This document shows positions 1 through 8,746 of a stretch of 15,568 nucleotides of DNA, piece after piece. Positions within the stretch are counted from its first letter, which is position 1; each line of letters begins with the position of its first letter. A program made the position numbers and the translations under genes. Location: positions 1-15,568 of the forward strand of contig JAUZQH010000225.1 in the NCBI GenBank assembly GCA_030951065.1. Reading direction: 5' to 3'. Source of the stretch: Mariprofundus sp. GTDB lineage: Bacteria > Pseudomonadota > Zetaproteobacteria > Mariprofundales > Mariprofundaceae. Under the pieces are notes generated by a model. That model saw only the letters and a program-made list of their open reading frames with translations, was not told the DNA's origin and did not search any database.

Positions 1-1
1 G

Positions 2-1162
2 CAGTGGTCTGTCACATTTGCCAGCACTGCGGCCACTACCGAACACATGGCTGACCTTGAGCCATTGACCATCCGTAGCGTACCTATTGCTGTGAATGAC
101 AGCGGTTTTGATCTGTTCATCAACGAACTTCAACCTGATATGGTGCTATTTGACCGCTTCACCACGGAAGAACAATTTGGCTGGCGAGTAGAAAAGAACT
201 GTCCCGATGCCATGCGTGTCATCGAAACCATCGACCTGCATTGTCTGCGGCAGGCGCGGCAGTTACAATTCAGACGCAATCCGGAAGTCGTGCTGCATGT
301 GGATCATACCGACCTGTACAATGAAATCGCCATACGAGAGATCGCGGCCATTCACCGCTCGGATTTATCACTGCTGATTTCAGATTATGAAATGGAACTG
401 CTACGGACACAATTTGCAGTCCATCCCGATATTATTCATCTCTGTCCGTTCATGTTTGAAAAGCAGCACCTCCATCTGTCTTCGCCTTCGTTTGAGGATC
501 GGGCTCATTTTATCAGCATCGGTAATTTCCGGCATGCGCCGAACTGGGATGCTGTACTGTGGATGAAACAACAGATATGGCCATTAATCAGATCCCGTTT
601 ACCTGAAGCACAACTGCATGTTTATGGCGCTTATGCACCACCAAAAGCATGGGCATTACATCAGCCGGATCGTGGCTTTCATGTACTCGGACGAGCTGAA
701 CAGGTTAGCACAGTGATGCAACAAGCCAGAGTTTGTCTGGCTCCACTGCGATTCGGAGCAGGTATCAAAACCAAGTTAGCCGATGCGATGCTGAATGGCA
801 CACCCAACGTGACTACCGGCATCGGTATTGAAGGCATGCAGCATGGTTTGTCCTGGGCCGGCGATATTGCCGATAGCGCCGAAACATTTGCCGATGCTGC
901 TGTATCCCTCTATCTGGATACATATAAGTGGGTTCAGGCGCAAAACAATGGGTTCAGGATAGTTCAGAAGCTGTTTAATGCTCACAGCAATGGTGAGGCT
1001 TTAATTCATCGCCTGTTACAGGTGAAGAAAACCCTCGCCTCTCATCGGCAGCAGCATTTCACCGGCTTGATGCTCAAACATCATCATCAGCGCAGTACCG
1101 AATTCATGTCCCGCTGGATCGAGAGCAAAAACAAGTTGGCCGCATTGAACCCAAAGGGGTAG
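2..1162 (+). CDS. Glycosyltransferase, GT4-like (5' end outside window)
   Basis: A probable GT-B-fold glycosyltransferase transferring a sugar from a nucleotide donor to a glycan or lipid acceptor; acceptor and sugar are unknown. The reading frame is open from base 2, before the first internal ATG at 47, and the upstream residues (WSVTFASTA) look like the first strand and loop of the N-terminal Rossmann domain, so the gene starts outside the window. Counting from that ATG, the second domain begins near residue 155 with FISIGNFRHAPNWDA. The donor-site region is LAPLRFGAGIKTKL (231-244), followed by GTPNVTTGIGIEGM (251-264). In many GT4 enzymes two Glu residues lie in this segment (EX7E); here the equivalent positions look like Ala/Gly and Asp, which also occurs in the 'RFGAGxK' branch. 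The protein ends with a charged helical tail. The gene is followed by a structured repeat and a converging gene. The family call is firm and the substrate unknown. Confidence 0.85.
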   Translation, partial: QWSVTFASTAATTEHMADLEPLTIRSVPIAVNDSGFDLFINELQPDMVLFDRFTTEEQFGWRVEKNCPDAMRVIETIDLHCLRQARQLQFRRNPEVVLHVDHTDLYNEIAIREIAAIHRSDLSLLISDYEMELLRTQFAVHPDIIHLCPFMFEKQHLHLSSPSFEDRAHFISIGNFRHAPNWDAVLWMKQQIWPLIRSRLPEAQLHVYGAYAPPKAWALHQPDRGFHVLGRAEQVSTVMQQARVCLAPLRFGAGIKTKLADAMLNGTPNVTTGIGIEGMQHGLSWAGDIADSAETFADAAVSLYLDTYKWVQAQNNGFRIVQKLFNAHSNGEALIHRLLQVKKTLASHRQQHFTGLMLKHHHQRSTEFMSRWIESKNKLAALNPKG

Positions 1163-1203
1163 CCCGATTGCTTCACATGCTAATGCATAACGAATTGGCT
1201 TAA

Positions 1204-1350
1204 GGAGATGCTGATTTATTGTATCCTGCAAAAATCAGCCCGCTCAGGTAAAAGCGTCGTTTTGCCTTCGCTTACAAATCAAGCACTTATGTGCCTGATT
1301 TGGCAGGCCATCCATAGCCTGCGCAGAAGCACTGACACATCAGCGCTTCC
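1204..1350 (+). repeat. Structured dispersed repeat, copy 1 (MITE-like)
   Basis: A 147-base element related to the inverted copy at 4820-4967. The two share identical blocks of 13, 9, 18, 11 and 20 bases separated by variable stretches. The ends are imperfect inverted repeats: GGAGATGCTGAT at the left and, read inward from the right, GGAAGCGCTGATG. TTAA flanks both ends (1200-1203 and 1351-1354), which could be a 4-base target duplication. Internal stems are 1210-1217 with 1232-1239 (8 pairs), 1276-1286 with 1291-1301 (10 of 11 pairs, 4-base loop) and 1303-1308 with 1317-1322 (6 pairs). It fills the gap between two converging genes, where it could end transcription from either side. It has no coding capacity. 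It may be a non-autonomous transposable element or a REP-like structured element; I cannot name the family. Confidence 0.8.
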
Positions 1351-1417
1351 TTAAAGAATAAAAGTATGCAGTATAAATGATTGCCGACATTACGCAATTT
1401 CACAGCTGCGGCAAGCC

Positions 1418-2185
1418 TCAACCCTGTGCCGCTGCTATTTTACGCAGGGTGGGAACATCAAGACCCGCCTCATCAGCAATGGATATTGCACGAGCAAGAC
1501 GAGCCGGAGCAGAGCGCCCCATACAACCATGTTCGGGATCACCATCGAATGCACGCAACATTCCTTTAATCAGGGCGCTGCGGTCCACTTCTTCACCGAT
1601 TAAATATTCCTGGATATCAAGGACATCACCGGCCACATGACAGGCCAGGTCATGATGGTTCTTCCACAGCTCCCTGACATTGCTTCCTGCTTCCAGACCG
1701 GCAATATTGGTAGTAAGAATATAAAGGTTTTTCGTTACCAGTTCGAATAAAAGTTCCTGTTCGCTTTCCAGTACAACCACCGGGATATCCAGTGAGCCCA
1801 GAGCCTCTTTGATCAAATCGGCAAACTCTCCATAAACCGGCGAACTGATAACCACTTTGGCATCCATGCCCTTCTTTTTCTCAAACCAGACCGAAATCAC
1901 CGTTGGGTTTGTCAAGCCGTACCGCTGCCAGTCGCGTGGCAGCAATTCATTTTGCAATAATACCAGCTTGTCGCGCCAGCTATCGGGCAACTGCGCCAGT
2001 GTGGCATGCAGATCCTTTTCCGCTACAGCCACCACCACCAGCTCCGGCTCCACCACATCGGCTGCGACCACAGCCATATCCATGTCCCGTGTCACCGGCA
2101 CCACAGGGTATCCCAGCCGCAAAAACCCACGCGCAAACACAGAACCGATTTCACCGATTCCGATTACCACTACCGGTTTATTCAT
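1418..2185 (-). CDS. NAD(P)-binding ketopantoate-reductase-like protein
   Basis: A 255-residue cytoplasmic protein with an N-terminal Rossmann nucleotide-binding loop, G9-I-G11-E-I-G14, preceded by a hydrophobic strand (VVVIG). The middle contains TKNLYILTTNIAGL (151-164), resembling the PanE/ApbA segment where a conserved Lys and Asn lie in the active-site helix (K152 and N160 here). This suggests a 6-phosphogluconate-dehydrogenase-type C-terminal helical domain. It is shorter than typical PanE (about 300 residues), so the true substrate may differ from ketopantoate. The start is supported by AGAGGAG seven bases upstream of the ATG. It lies 29 bases downstream of ettA on the same strand and is probably cotranscribed with it; the pairing gives no clear functional clue. 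The gene ends against the repeat at 1204-1350. The dinucleotide-binding fold is firm; the reaction is inferred only weakly. Confidence 0.75.
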   Translation of the reverse strand: MNKPVVVIGIGEIGSVFARGFLRLGYPVVPVTRDMDMAVVAADVVEPELVVVAVAEKDLHATLAQLPDSWRDKLVLLQNELLPRDWQRYGLTNPTVISVWFEKKKGMDAKVVISSPVYGEFADLIKEALGSLDIPVVVLESEQELLFELVTKNLYILTTNIAGLEAGSNVRELWKNHHDLACHVAGDVLDIQEYLIGEEVDRSALIKGMLRAFDGDPEHGCMGRSAPARLARAISIADEAGLDVPTLRKIAAAQG

Positions 2186-2214
2186 GTTGAACTCCTCTGC
2201 ACTTCAATAATACC

Positions 2215-3885
2215 TTACGCCAGTTTTTTGTATTTCATGCGATGCGGCTGGGTCGCATCTTCACCAAGCCGGCGCCTCTTGTCGGCTTCGTATTCCTGAA
2301 AATTACCCTCAAACCATTCGACATGCCCTTCGCCTTCAAAGGCAAGGATATGGGTGGCGACGCGGTCGAGAAACCAGCGGTCATGCGAAATCACCACGGC
2401 GCAACCGGCAAAATCCAGTAAGGCTTCTTCCAGCGCACGCAGGGTTTCGACATCAAGGTCATTGGTCGGCTCATCCAGCAGTAACACGTTGCCACCCGAT
2501 TGCAGCATCTTGGCCAGATGCACGCGGTTGCGTTCACCACCGGAGAGCACTTTCACCTTCTTCTGCTGATCGCCACCCTTGAAATTGAAGCGCCCGCAGT
2601 AGGCCCGGCTTGAAACCTCGACGCGACCCAGATAAATCGAATCCGATCCCCCTGAAATCTCTTCCCATACGGTTTTTTCCCCGTCCAGCGCATCGCGTGA
2701 CTGATCCACATAGGAAAGCTGTACGGTTTCGCCGATGGTCAGCGTACCGGTATCAGGTTTTTCCTGGCCGGTGAGCATGCGAAACAGGGTTGTTTTACCG
2801 GCACCGTTGGCGCCGATAATACCGACAATACCGCCACGGGGCAGGTTGAATGACAGATTCTCAATCAGCTGTTTGTCACCGAATGCCTTGCCGATACCCT
2901 CGGCTTTGACCACCGTATCGCCCAACCGCTCCGCCACCGGAATGAAAATCTGTTTGGTGGCATTGCGTTCCTGCACTTCCCGGCTGGCCATCTCATCAAA
3001 GGCCTTCAATCGCGCTTTGGACTTGGCATGCCGCCCTTTGGCACCGGCGCGTACCCATTCCAGCTCGTGCTGTATGGCTTTCTGACGCGAAGTTTCCTGT
3101 TTTTCTTCCACAGCTAACCGTTTCTCTTTCTGTTCCAGCCAGCCGCTGTAATTGCCCTCGAACGGAATACCGCGCCCGCGATCCAGTTCCAGAATCCAGC
3201 CGGCCACATTATCGAGGAAATAACGGTCATGCGTCACCGCCACCACAGTGCCCGGATAATCATGCAGAAACCGCTCCAGCCAGGCGACCGATTCAGCATC
3301 CAGATGGTTGGTCGGTTCATCGAGCAGCAACATATCCGGGTTCGACAACAGCAACCGGCACAGCGCCACCCGACGACGCTCACCACCGGAAAGTTTACTG
3401 ACATCGGCATCCCAGTCCGGCAAACGCAGCGCATCGGCGGCGATATCCAGCTTGCGGTCCAGATTATGTCCGTCGCCTGCTTCTATAAATGCTTCCAGTT
3501 TAGCCTGTTTGGCTGCGATAGCATCAAAATCGGCATCAGGCTCGGCATAGGCTGCATATACCGCATCGAGCTCCGCCAATGCATCTTTCATCGGCTGTAC
3601 TGCCTCTTCGACATTGCCCCGTACATCTTTTGTTTCATCCAGTTCAGGTTCCTGCGACAAATAACCAATGCGAATACCGGGAGCGGGGCGCGCCTCACCG
3701 AGAATATCGGTATCAATTCCGGCCATAATGCGCAGCAATGTCGATTTACCGGAACCGTTCAAGCCCAGCACGCCGATCTTGGCACCGGGCAGGAAGGACA
3801 GATAAATATCCTTGAGGATCTCTTTTTTGTTGGCAACCACCTTGCCGACACCCTGCATTGAATAGATATATTGATAATCGGCCAT
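2215..3885 (-). CDS. ettA: Energy-dependent translational throttle protein EttA (ABC-F ATPase)
   Basis: A soluble ABC-F ATPase that, in characterised homologues, binds the ribosomal E site and gates the first peptide bond according to the ATP/ADP ratio. The sequence follows E. coli EttA nearly throughout. Cassette 1 has Walker [10 protein letters not shown] (41-49), signature LSGGERRR (165-172) and Walker [12 protein letters not shown] (186-196, catalytic E190). The EttA-specific arm lies around 95-140. The charged linker (about 250-310) contains [19 protein letters not shown]. Cassette 2 has Walker [10 protein letters not shown] (358-366), LSGGERNR (447-454) and DEPTNDLD (471-478, catalytic E472). 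The length of 556 residues matches the family (about 555). I chose the ATG at 3885 because GGAGG sits five bases upstream; the ATG at 3897, four codons earlier, overlaps that ribosome site. It is first in a unit with the PanE-like gene and diverges from the dehydrogenase gene. Confidence 0.97.
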   Translation of the reverse strand: MADYQYIYSMQGVGKVVANKKEILKDIYLSFLPGAKIGVLGLNGSGKSTLLRIMAGIDTDILGEARPAPGIRIGYLSQEPELDETKDVRGNVEEAVQPMKDALAELDAVYAAYAEPDADFDAIAAKQAKLEAFIEAGDGHNLDRKLDIAADALRLPDWDADVSKLSGGERRRVALCRLLLSNPDMLLLDEPTNHLDAESVAWLERFLHDYPGTVVAVTHDRYFLDNVAGWILELDRGRGIPFEGNYSGWLEQKEKRLAVEEKQETSRQKAIQHELEWVRAGAKGRHAKSKARLKAFDEMASREVQERNATKQIFIPVAERLGDTVVKAEGIGKAFGDKQLIENLSFNLPRGGIVGIIGANGAGKTTLFRMLTGQEKPDTGTLTIGETVQLSYVDQSRDALDGEKTVWEEISGGSDSIYLGRVEVSSRAYCGRFNFKGGDQQKKVKVLSGGERNRVHLAKMLQSGGNVLLLDEPTNDLDVETLRALEEALLDFAGCAVVISHDRWFLDRVATHILAFEGEGHVEWFEGNFQEYEADKRRRLGEDATQPHRMKYKKLA

Positions 3886-3922
3886 CGATGCCTCCATAGA
3901 AAAGTACAGCGCAGCATATGGG

Positions 3923-3938
3923 GAATCCGGTCGGATTC
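3923..3938. promoter_or_regulatory. Perfect inverted repeat upstream of ettA
   Basis: GAATCCG and CGGATTC are perfect 7-base arms around a 2-base centre, 37 bases upstream of the ettA start in the 208-base divergent gap. The short centre favours a dimeric repressor or activator site over an RNA hairpin. No regulator can be named, and a chance palindrome is possible. Confidence 0.3.
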
Positions 3939-4093
3939 AAGCAACGGCCTTGACCGCCGCATTTCCTTCATCCCCCACGGAATATTCTCTCTCGCAACCT
4001 GATTCGCATTGCTTCGATGGATCCCGGCAACACTCTCCTGATGCGCTTCGTACCTTTCGTGGTTAATATGCCGGCCTTCACGGGGGAAATAAC

Positions 4094-4819
4094 ATGTCCA
4101 CAGAATTCAAAGATCGTATTATTCTTGTCACCGGTGCTTCTGACGGCATCGGCCAGCATGTTGCCGCAGCATTGGGTGAAGCAGGTGCCAATGTCATTGC
4201 GCTGGCTCGCAATGAAGACGGCCTGCAACAAACACAGGAGCGCATTGAATCATTCGGCGGTCGCTGCCTGTGCATCCCGTTCGATCTGATGAATTTTGAT
4301 GATTACGGGAAACTGTTTTTATCATTGAAAGATCATATCCCACATCTGGACGGTCTGGTGCATTGCGCCGGTTCGATTGATCGCTGCACGCCACTGCAAT
4401 ATGTCAAAACCGATGTGTTCAGACAGATGCTGGATATTCACCTGACTGCGCCGAATATGTTGACCCAGATCATGCTGCCGCTGATCAAACGCGCCGAAGC
4501 GGCTTCGATCATATTCACTACTTGTGAGATGGTCGATAAAGATCAAAATAATTTCCATGCCTATGGCTTTGCCAAACGGGCTTTGGCCTATGCCGCAGCC
4601 ATGTGGCAGGCCGAGCAGTTGGATAAGCCCTATCGCTTTAATGCCCTGAATCCGGGCAATGTACGCACCGAGTTATTCAAGCGCGCTTTCGGTGGCACGC
4701 ATCCCAAAGAAGTTCCAGCGGTTAGTTCTGTCGTACCGGCTTATTTATATCTGCTATCCGATCAATCGAAAGACTTGCGCGGTCAAACCATTCACGCCCG
4801 CGATCTGGATATCGGCTAG
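4094..4819 (+). CDS. Short-chain dehydrogenase/reductase, YciK-like, with altered active site
   Basis: A 241-residue classical-size SDR, cytoplasmic. The cofactor loop TGASDGIG (13-20) binds NAD(P), and the YxxxK active-site motif is intact at Y157-G-F-A-K161. The overall pattern, including LNPGNVRTELF (185-195) and the YLYLLSD stretch, resembles E. coli YciK. Other conserved positions differ. The structural NNAG motif is H-C-A-G (90-93). The residue 13 before the Tyr, normally the catalytic Ser, is C144. The Asn of the usual 'vN' strand end is H116. The tetrad therefore reads H-C-Y-K instead of N-S-Y-K. It may act on an unusual substrate or have weak or no dehydrogenase activity. The start is supported by GGGGGA six bases upstream of the ATG. 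It stands alone on its strand, diverging from ettA, and its stop codon abuts a copy of the structured repeat. Confidence 0.88.
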   Translation: MSTEFKDRIILVTGASDGIGQHVAAALGEAGANVIALARNEDGLQQTQERIESFGGRCLCIPFDLMNFDDYGKLFLSLKDHIPHLDGLVHCAGSIDRCTPLQYVKTDVFRQMLDIHLTAPNMLTQIMLPLIKRAEAASIIFTTCEMVDKDQNNFHAYGFAKRALAYAAAMWQAEQLDKPYRFNALNPGNVRTELFKRAFGGTHPKEVPAVSSVVPAYLYLLSDQSKDLRGQTIHARDLDIG

Positions 4820-4967
4820 TGAAGCGCTGATGTGTCAGTGTTTCCGTGCAGCCCACGGACGGGCTGCCAAATCAATCACGCAAGTGCTTGATTTGTAAGT
4901 AAACACAAAATCGCATTCTTGTATTTGCGGACTGATTACAGGCAGGATACCTTTAATCAGCATCTCC
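4820..4967 (-). repeat. Structured dispersed repeat, copy 2 (MITE-like)
   Basis: A 148-base element, inverted relative to the copy at 1204-1350. It begins directly after the dehydrogenase stop codon and ends 26 bases before the stop of the converging kinase gene. Stems are 4932-4938 with 4954-4960 (CTGATTA/TAATCAG), 4869-4879 with 4884-4894 (10 of 11 pairs, loop GCAA) and 4848-4854 with 4861-4867 (GCAGCCC/GGGCTGC). The first and third are retained from copy 1 by paired substitutions. The outer ends are GAAGCGCTGATG and CATCTCC. Unlike copy 1, the flanks (CTAG and CAGG) do not give a clean duplication. It may serve as a two-way transcription end for the flanking genes. Confidence 0.8.
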
Positions 4968-4993
4968 CAGGGCATTCTACTCACCCCTCATCC

Positions 4994-7693
4994 TTACAAA
5001 AAAGAGCTAATCGCATCGAGGTCTTCCAGCGCAGCATTGAAATCATAGGCCGCCAGATGCTGGCGCAGTGCCGACAAATGCGCTGTGTATTCGCTTCCGC
5101 TCAATGCGGCACTCAATTCATCTATCAGATCCACAGCATCTCCATTACTATCCTCCAATAGCAAGCGCATCCGGTTGATCAAAACCCCGGCAGCTTCGAC
5201 ATCCACTGTTTGTTCCCCTGACCCGTTGGGCTGGCTGCGTTCACGCCAGTTGCCAATGCCTTCAATGACTTCATTCAGCAATAATTCTATGGCAGATAGC
5301 AACTCAGGTTCAACCGCTGACTCTGACCTCAGGGCTGACTCCAGTATTGCGACTTTATCCTGTAGCTTGTTGGCGCCAATATTGCCAGAAACACCCCTTA
5401 ACGAATGTGCCAGCTGTACAGCCAGCTGCCTGTTTTCGGATGCCAGTGCATCACGAATACATTTCAGGCTATTCGCCTGTGTATCATGGAACTTGCACAG
5501 GATATTCCGGTAAAGTTCAGTGTCGCCTGCCACCCGCTTCAAACCATCGGCAACATCAATACCGGACAGGCCGGTGAATTTCAGCATATCCACCGCTGGC
5601 GACAGAGCTGCCGACAAGCGTTCTGCTGTCTTGATCTGCGATTTTCTTATCCAGCGTACCAGCGTACTGTACAGCTTGTCCGGATCAATCGGTTTGGCGA
5701 TATGGTCGTTCATACCGGCCTGAAGGCAACGTTCACGATCACCGGGCATGGCATTGGCGGTCATGGCAATGATAGGCAAATCACGGAAATTTTCATCGGC
5801 ACGAATTAAACGGGTCGCCTCCAACCCGTCCATGACCGGCATCTGCATATCCATCAGTACACCATCAAATGCATCCGCCCGAACTGCTTCTATTGCCTGT
5901 TTACCGTTATGAACGGTTTGAAAACTGATGCCCGCCCTGGCCAGCAGCCCTTCTGCCACCTGCTGGTTAATTTCATTATCTTCCACCAGCAACAAACGAA
6001 CCCCGTGCAGTGATTGCATAACATCGGGTGTCAATTGCTTTTCAGTCTGTATCACAGCAATCTCATCATCACAACCCAGGGCAAAACGAATATGAAAATG
6101 GAACCGACTGCCTTTTCCGGGAGTGCTCTCGACACCTATTTCACCCCCCATCAGTTCAACAAGCTGCTTGCAGATAGCAAGCCCGAGACCCGTACCGCCA
6201 TAATTGCGCGTGATGGATGTATCTGCCTGTGTAAACGCCTGAAAAAGATTTGTCTGCTGTTCCGCAGTCATGCCAATACCTGTGTCGGTGACGCTGAAAC
6301 CGAGTTCGATCTCCGAATCTGTCTTCTCAATCACCTCAACCGTAAGCTTGACCTGCCCGTGTTCGGTGAATTTCACCGCATTATTGACCAGATTGAGTAA
6401 CACCTGCCCCAGCCGCATGGAATCGCCATGCAATGGTGGCAGATCAGACGGACAATTAAACTCTAAATTCAGCCCTTTGGCACTGGCACTGAGAGCATTG
6501 ACACTCTCGACATTAGCCAGTACCGCATCCAGATAAAAATCCACAGGTTCAATAGTCAACTTTCCCGCTTCAACCTTGGAAAAGTCGAGAATATCATTGA
6601 TGATCACCAGCAATGTCTCCGAAGCTGTGAGAATCTTGTTCAGATAATCACGCTGTTTCTCATCCCGGGACATATCCAGCGCCAGGTAGGCCATGCCGAT
6701 AACAGCATTCATCGGTGTGCGGATTTCATGGCTCATATTGGCCAGAAAATCACTTTTGGCCTGTGCCGCTGCCAGAGCCCGGTCTCGTGCTTCTGCCAAC
6801 TGTCGGGTACGTTTCTCCACCTTTTCTTCCAGAATATGGCTATGATCTTCCAGCTGCGCGTAGGAATGTCTGAGTGATTCAGCCATTTCCTCCAAAGCAG
6901 CCACAAGCAGCCCGATCTCATCATCGGTGCGTGTGCTGATATGGGCTGTGGCAGAAAAGTTGCCACTGGCAAGTTCGTGGGAAAAATGAACCAGTTTCTG
7001 AATCGGATCTGTCCATCTGCGGGCAAAATAATAGACTGCCAATGCCCCAAGGATCAGAAATAAAACAGCTGTCAGAATAGCTCGAATGAGAGCGCTCTTG
7101 ATTTCGGCATCGACATACCGTTGCGACTTGGCCAGCAACTCATTCTGTGCATCCAGTGAGAAACCCAGACGCAAGACGCCCCACTGCTGCTGCTGAACCA
7201 TGATAGGAACCACCATTTCCATAAAAGCATGGCCGCTTATATCAAAATGGTGATGCATGGTTTTATGCTGACCGGCAGCAAAATCTGAAACCGATCCGGA
7301 CAGGATATGCTGCTTGAGCGCTTGATCAAGATTGGCACCAATAGCCACCCTGGGGGCATCGCCCTGCATGAGAATCACATAGCGTAAATCCTCGATATCC
7401 CTGACTACATCCTGCAGAAATTCATTCACCAGAGCGAGCCGATGTGTCGAAATAAGATTCTGGACGTGTCCGGACATTTGACTGGCAGCCTTTGCCGCTT
7501 TTTTATTCATTTGCTCGTCAAGAAAAGAGCTGTGCATCGCCAGTGCCCCTTTCAAGCTGTCTCGCTGCGCTGTTACCTGCAGCAGCGTTAACAGCACCAC
7601 GATGGTCACAATCATACCGACCATCGCTACCATCAACTTCCAGCGTATACCCCGGTAGATCACTTTTTCGCTCATTGTTTCAGTCTTATTCAT
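4994..7693 (-). CDS. Hybrid sensor histidine kinase with receiver and HPt domains (BarA-type layout)
   Basis: An 899-residue inner-membrane phosphorelay kinase. In order: TM1 (about 20-40); a periplasmic sensor region (about 41-202) of no recognised ligand class; TM2 (about 203-223); HAMP (about 224-277); a coiled coil to about 312; HisKA with phospho-accepting H322 in SHEIRTP; the HATPase with N-box NLVNNAVKF (434-442), DTGIG (470-474) and GGTGLGL (499-505); a receiver with acid pair E571/D572, phospho-accepting D615, T645 and K667; and an HPt with H763 in [13 protein letters not shown] helical tail of about 70 residues (830-899) follows. All residues for a His-Asp-His relay are present, but the final response regulator is not encoded in this window, so it must act on a regulator elsewhere. 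The start is the least certain part: the ATG at 7693 has only a weak, close AGGA, and a second in-frame ATG lies six codons on. The signal sensed is unknown. Confidence 0.95.
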   Translation of the reverse strand: MNKTETMSEKVIYRGIRWKLMVAMVGMIVTIVVLLTLLQVTAQRDSLKGALAMHSSFLDEQMNKKAAKAASQMSGHVQNLISTHRLALVNEFLQDVVRDIEDLRYVILMQGDAPRVAIGANLDQALKQHILSGSVSDFAAGQHKTMHHHFDISGHAFMEMVVPIMVQQQQWGVLRLGFSLDAQNELLAKSQRYVDAEIKSALIRAILTAVLFLILGALAVYYFARRWTDPIQKLVHFSHELASGNFSATAHISTRTDDEIGLLVAALEEMAESLRHSYAQLEDHSHILEEKVEKRTRQLAEARDRALAAAQAKSDFLANMSHEIRTPMNAVIGMAYLALDMSRDEKQRDYLNKILTASETLLVIINDILDFSKVEAGKLTIEPVDFYLDAVLANVESVNALSASAKGLNLEFNCPSDLPPLHGDSMRLGQVLLNLVNNAVKFTEHGQVKLTVEVIEKTDSEIELGFSVTDTGIGMTAEQQTNLFQAFTQADTSITRNYGGTGLGLAICKQLVELMGGEIGVESTPGKGSRFHFHIRFALGCDDEIAVIQTEKQLTPDVMQSLHGVRLLLVEDNEINQQVAEGLLARAGISFQTVHNGKQAIEAVRADAFDGVLMDMQMPVMDGLEATRLIRADENFRDLPIIAMTANAMPGDRERCLQAGMNDHIAKPIDPDKLYSTLVRWIRKSQIKTAERLSAALSPAVDMLKFTGLSGIDVADGLKRVAGDTELYRNILCKFHDTQANSLKCIRDALASENRQLAVQLAHSLRGVSGNIGANKLQDKVAILESALRSESAVEPELLSAIELLLNEVIEGIGNWRERSQPNGSGEQTVDVEAAGVLINRMRLLLEDSNGDAVDLIDELSAALSGSEYTAHLSALRQHLAAYDFNAALEDLDAISSFL

Positions 7694-8017
7694 ATTCCTG
7701 ATACGCCCTTAAATCCTGCAATCATTATGTGCAGTCTCCGGATCATCGGGGCTTCTGACAAGCGTCACCATACAGCAAGCATAGCCTGTTTACCCCAAGC
7801 CTGAAGCAATCTCCTGTTTTCAATACAAGTTAACCGGAATTGCATATCAATGCAGCAGCCCTCTTGTTTGTGCCTTTGCCAACAGCGTAATCACCACTTC
7901 AATGCATGGATCATGCCGGCCAGGCGTTCGACTAACGCGCATGGACTTTTTCCACCCCATGATATAAAGCAATAGCATGGCGTGGAAAAATCATGCAGGC
8001 GCGTTGTTTATTTCATA
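7694..8017. other. Gene-free gap between SYLF gene and hybrid kinase
   Basis: This 324-base stretch has no ORF with a ribosome site on either strand and no tRNA-like fold. Its 3' part (7934-8005) forms a long imperfect hairpin, described separately. Just before it, GCGTT-CGACT-AACGC at 7924-7938 can form a competing small stem. The part next to the kinase should hold the kinase promoter, but I could not find a convincing -35/-10 pair on the minus strand. Confidence 0.6.
7934..8005 (-). terminator. Long imperfect hairpin downstream of SYLF gene, possible terminator
   Basis: Arms at 7934-7961 and 7976-8005 pair around a 14-base loop. The core TTTTTCCAC...GTGGAAAAA (9 pairs) is extended inward, after one C/C mismatch, by CCATG/CATGG. 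Outward, beyond an internal bulge, AACGCGC pairs with GCGCGTT. It begins 13 bases past the SYLF stop codon on the minus strand. The A/T runs inside the stem would give U-tract-like edges in either direction, but there is no long T-run after the outer stem, so intrinsic termination is only a possibility. It could equally be an RNA-stability or protein-binding element. Confidence 0.45.
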
Positions 8018-8710
8018 TTAACGTGAAAAACGCTGAAGAGCCTCAATCAGTTTCCGGGCAGGGCCGCCAATCATGCCTTTGTGCTCAAACAGAATTTCCC
8101 GGGCGCTCAATGACTTACCATAATAGCCGCGATTGTAATCGCTCAATGAATTGAGTTTGGCCCCCTCCAGCGACAGACCGGCAAACAGCCCCCTGCTGCG
8201 GGAATAGGACCACACCTCTGTCTTCAGCTCGATATCGGTACCCGCCTGCGCCTTGCGGCCAACAGGCCCGGCTGCAACCGAGGCATCTGCACCAAGTTTG
8301 AATTCGTTTCTCAACATGGCTTTCAATCCGCGCTCACTGCGAATCAAAAGCACCAGATCGGTGGACTGGGCACCGATCTGCCAGCCGACAGAACCCGCCG
8401 CAATGGAAAAAAATGCCGGTGCTGACCAGCGATTATGCCGGACATCATGATGCAGAATCACTCCCCTGCCATATTCGCCACCAAACACAAAGCCGGCTTT
8501 TACCACGCCGGGGAAAATTGCCACGCCGGCAGACTTCCCCAACAGATCACGCGGGATGCCCTGGTCCGGACTGTCCATAATCTCGTTAATCACTTCAGTG
8601 GCATCGGCCACCTTGTCACGGGCATCAGATGCATCATCAGCCAGAGTCGGCAAGGCAACAACAAACAGCGAACACAACAATATCGGTACGGATGGGAACA
8701 GACGTAACAT
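8018..8710 (-). CDS. Exported SYLF-domain (Ysc84-type) lipid-binding protein
   Basis: A 230-residue protein with a Sec signal peptide: a hydrophobic stretch from about residue 8 to 20 with a likely cut after LPTLA (A24/D25), placing it in the periplasm or envelope. The rest is one SYLF domain, a family known to bind phosphoinositides in eukaryotes and of uncertain role in bacteria. Family features visible are AGVAIFPGVVKAGFVFGGEY (61-80), GSVGWQIGAQSTDLVLL (106-122), LGADASVAAGPVGR (139-152) and YSRSRGLFAGLSLEGA (169-184). The length is normal for bacterial members. The start is well supported by AAGGAGG five to six bases before the ATG, and an extended -10 box lies about 37 bases upstream. 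It shares a divergent promoter region with the dihydroorotate dehydrogenase gene and is followed by a strong hairpin, suggesting a single-gene transcript. Confidence 0.9.
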   Translation of the reverse strand: MLRLFPSVPILLCSLFVVALPTLADDASDARDKVADATEVINEIMDSPDQGIPRDLLGKSAGVAIFPGVVKAGFVFGGEYGRGVILHHDVRHNRWSAPAFFSIAAGSVGWQIGAQSTDLVLLIRSERGLKAMLRNEFKLGADASVAAGPVGRKAQAGTDIELKTEVWSYSRSRGLFAGLSLEGAKLNSLSDYNRGYYGKSLSAREILFEHKGMIGGPARKLIEALQRFSR

Positions 8711-8746
8711 GATAACCTCCTTGGCGAATCAATCCTTCTATGCACT

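Noticed and set aside
3229-3861. 210-codon plus-strand frame opposite ettA
   Set aside because: It is antisense to well-conserved EttA coding sequence and lacks any recognisable protein pattern.
4994-7693. Calling the hybrid kinase BarA
   Set aside because: The domain order matches BarA, but many unrelated hybrid kinases share it, the sensor region is not recognisable, and no partner regulator is in the window.
7920-7940. tRNA T-arm-like GTTCGACTAACGC near 7924
   Set aside because: The loop does not fit the T-loop pattern and no acceptor, D or anticodon arm can be found around it.
7933-7947. 15-base sequence TAACGCGCATGGACT that recurs inverted at 14745-14759
   Set aside because: The match does not extend on either side, and one 15-base match between both strands of a window this size is not improbable by chance.
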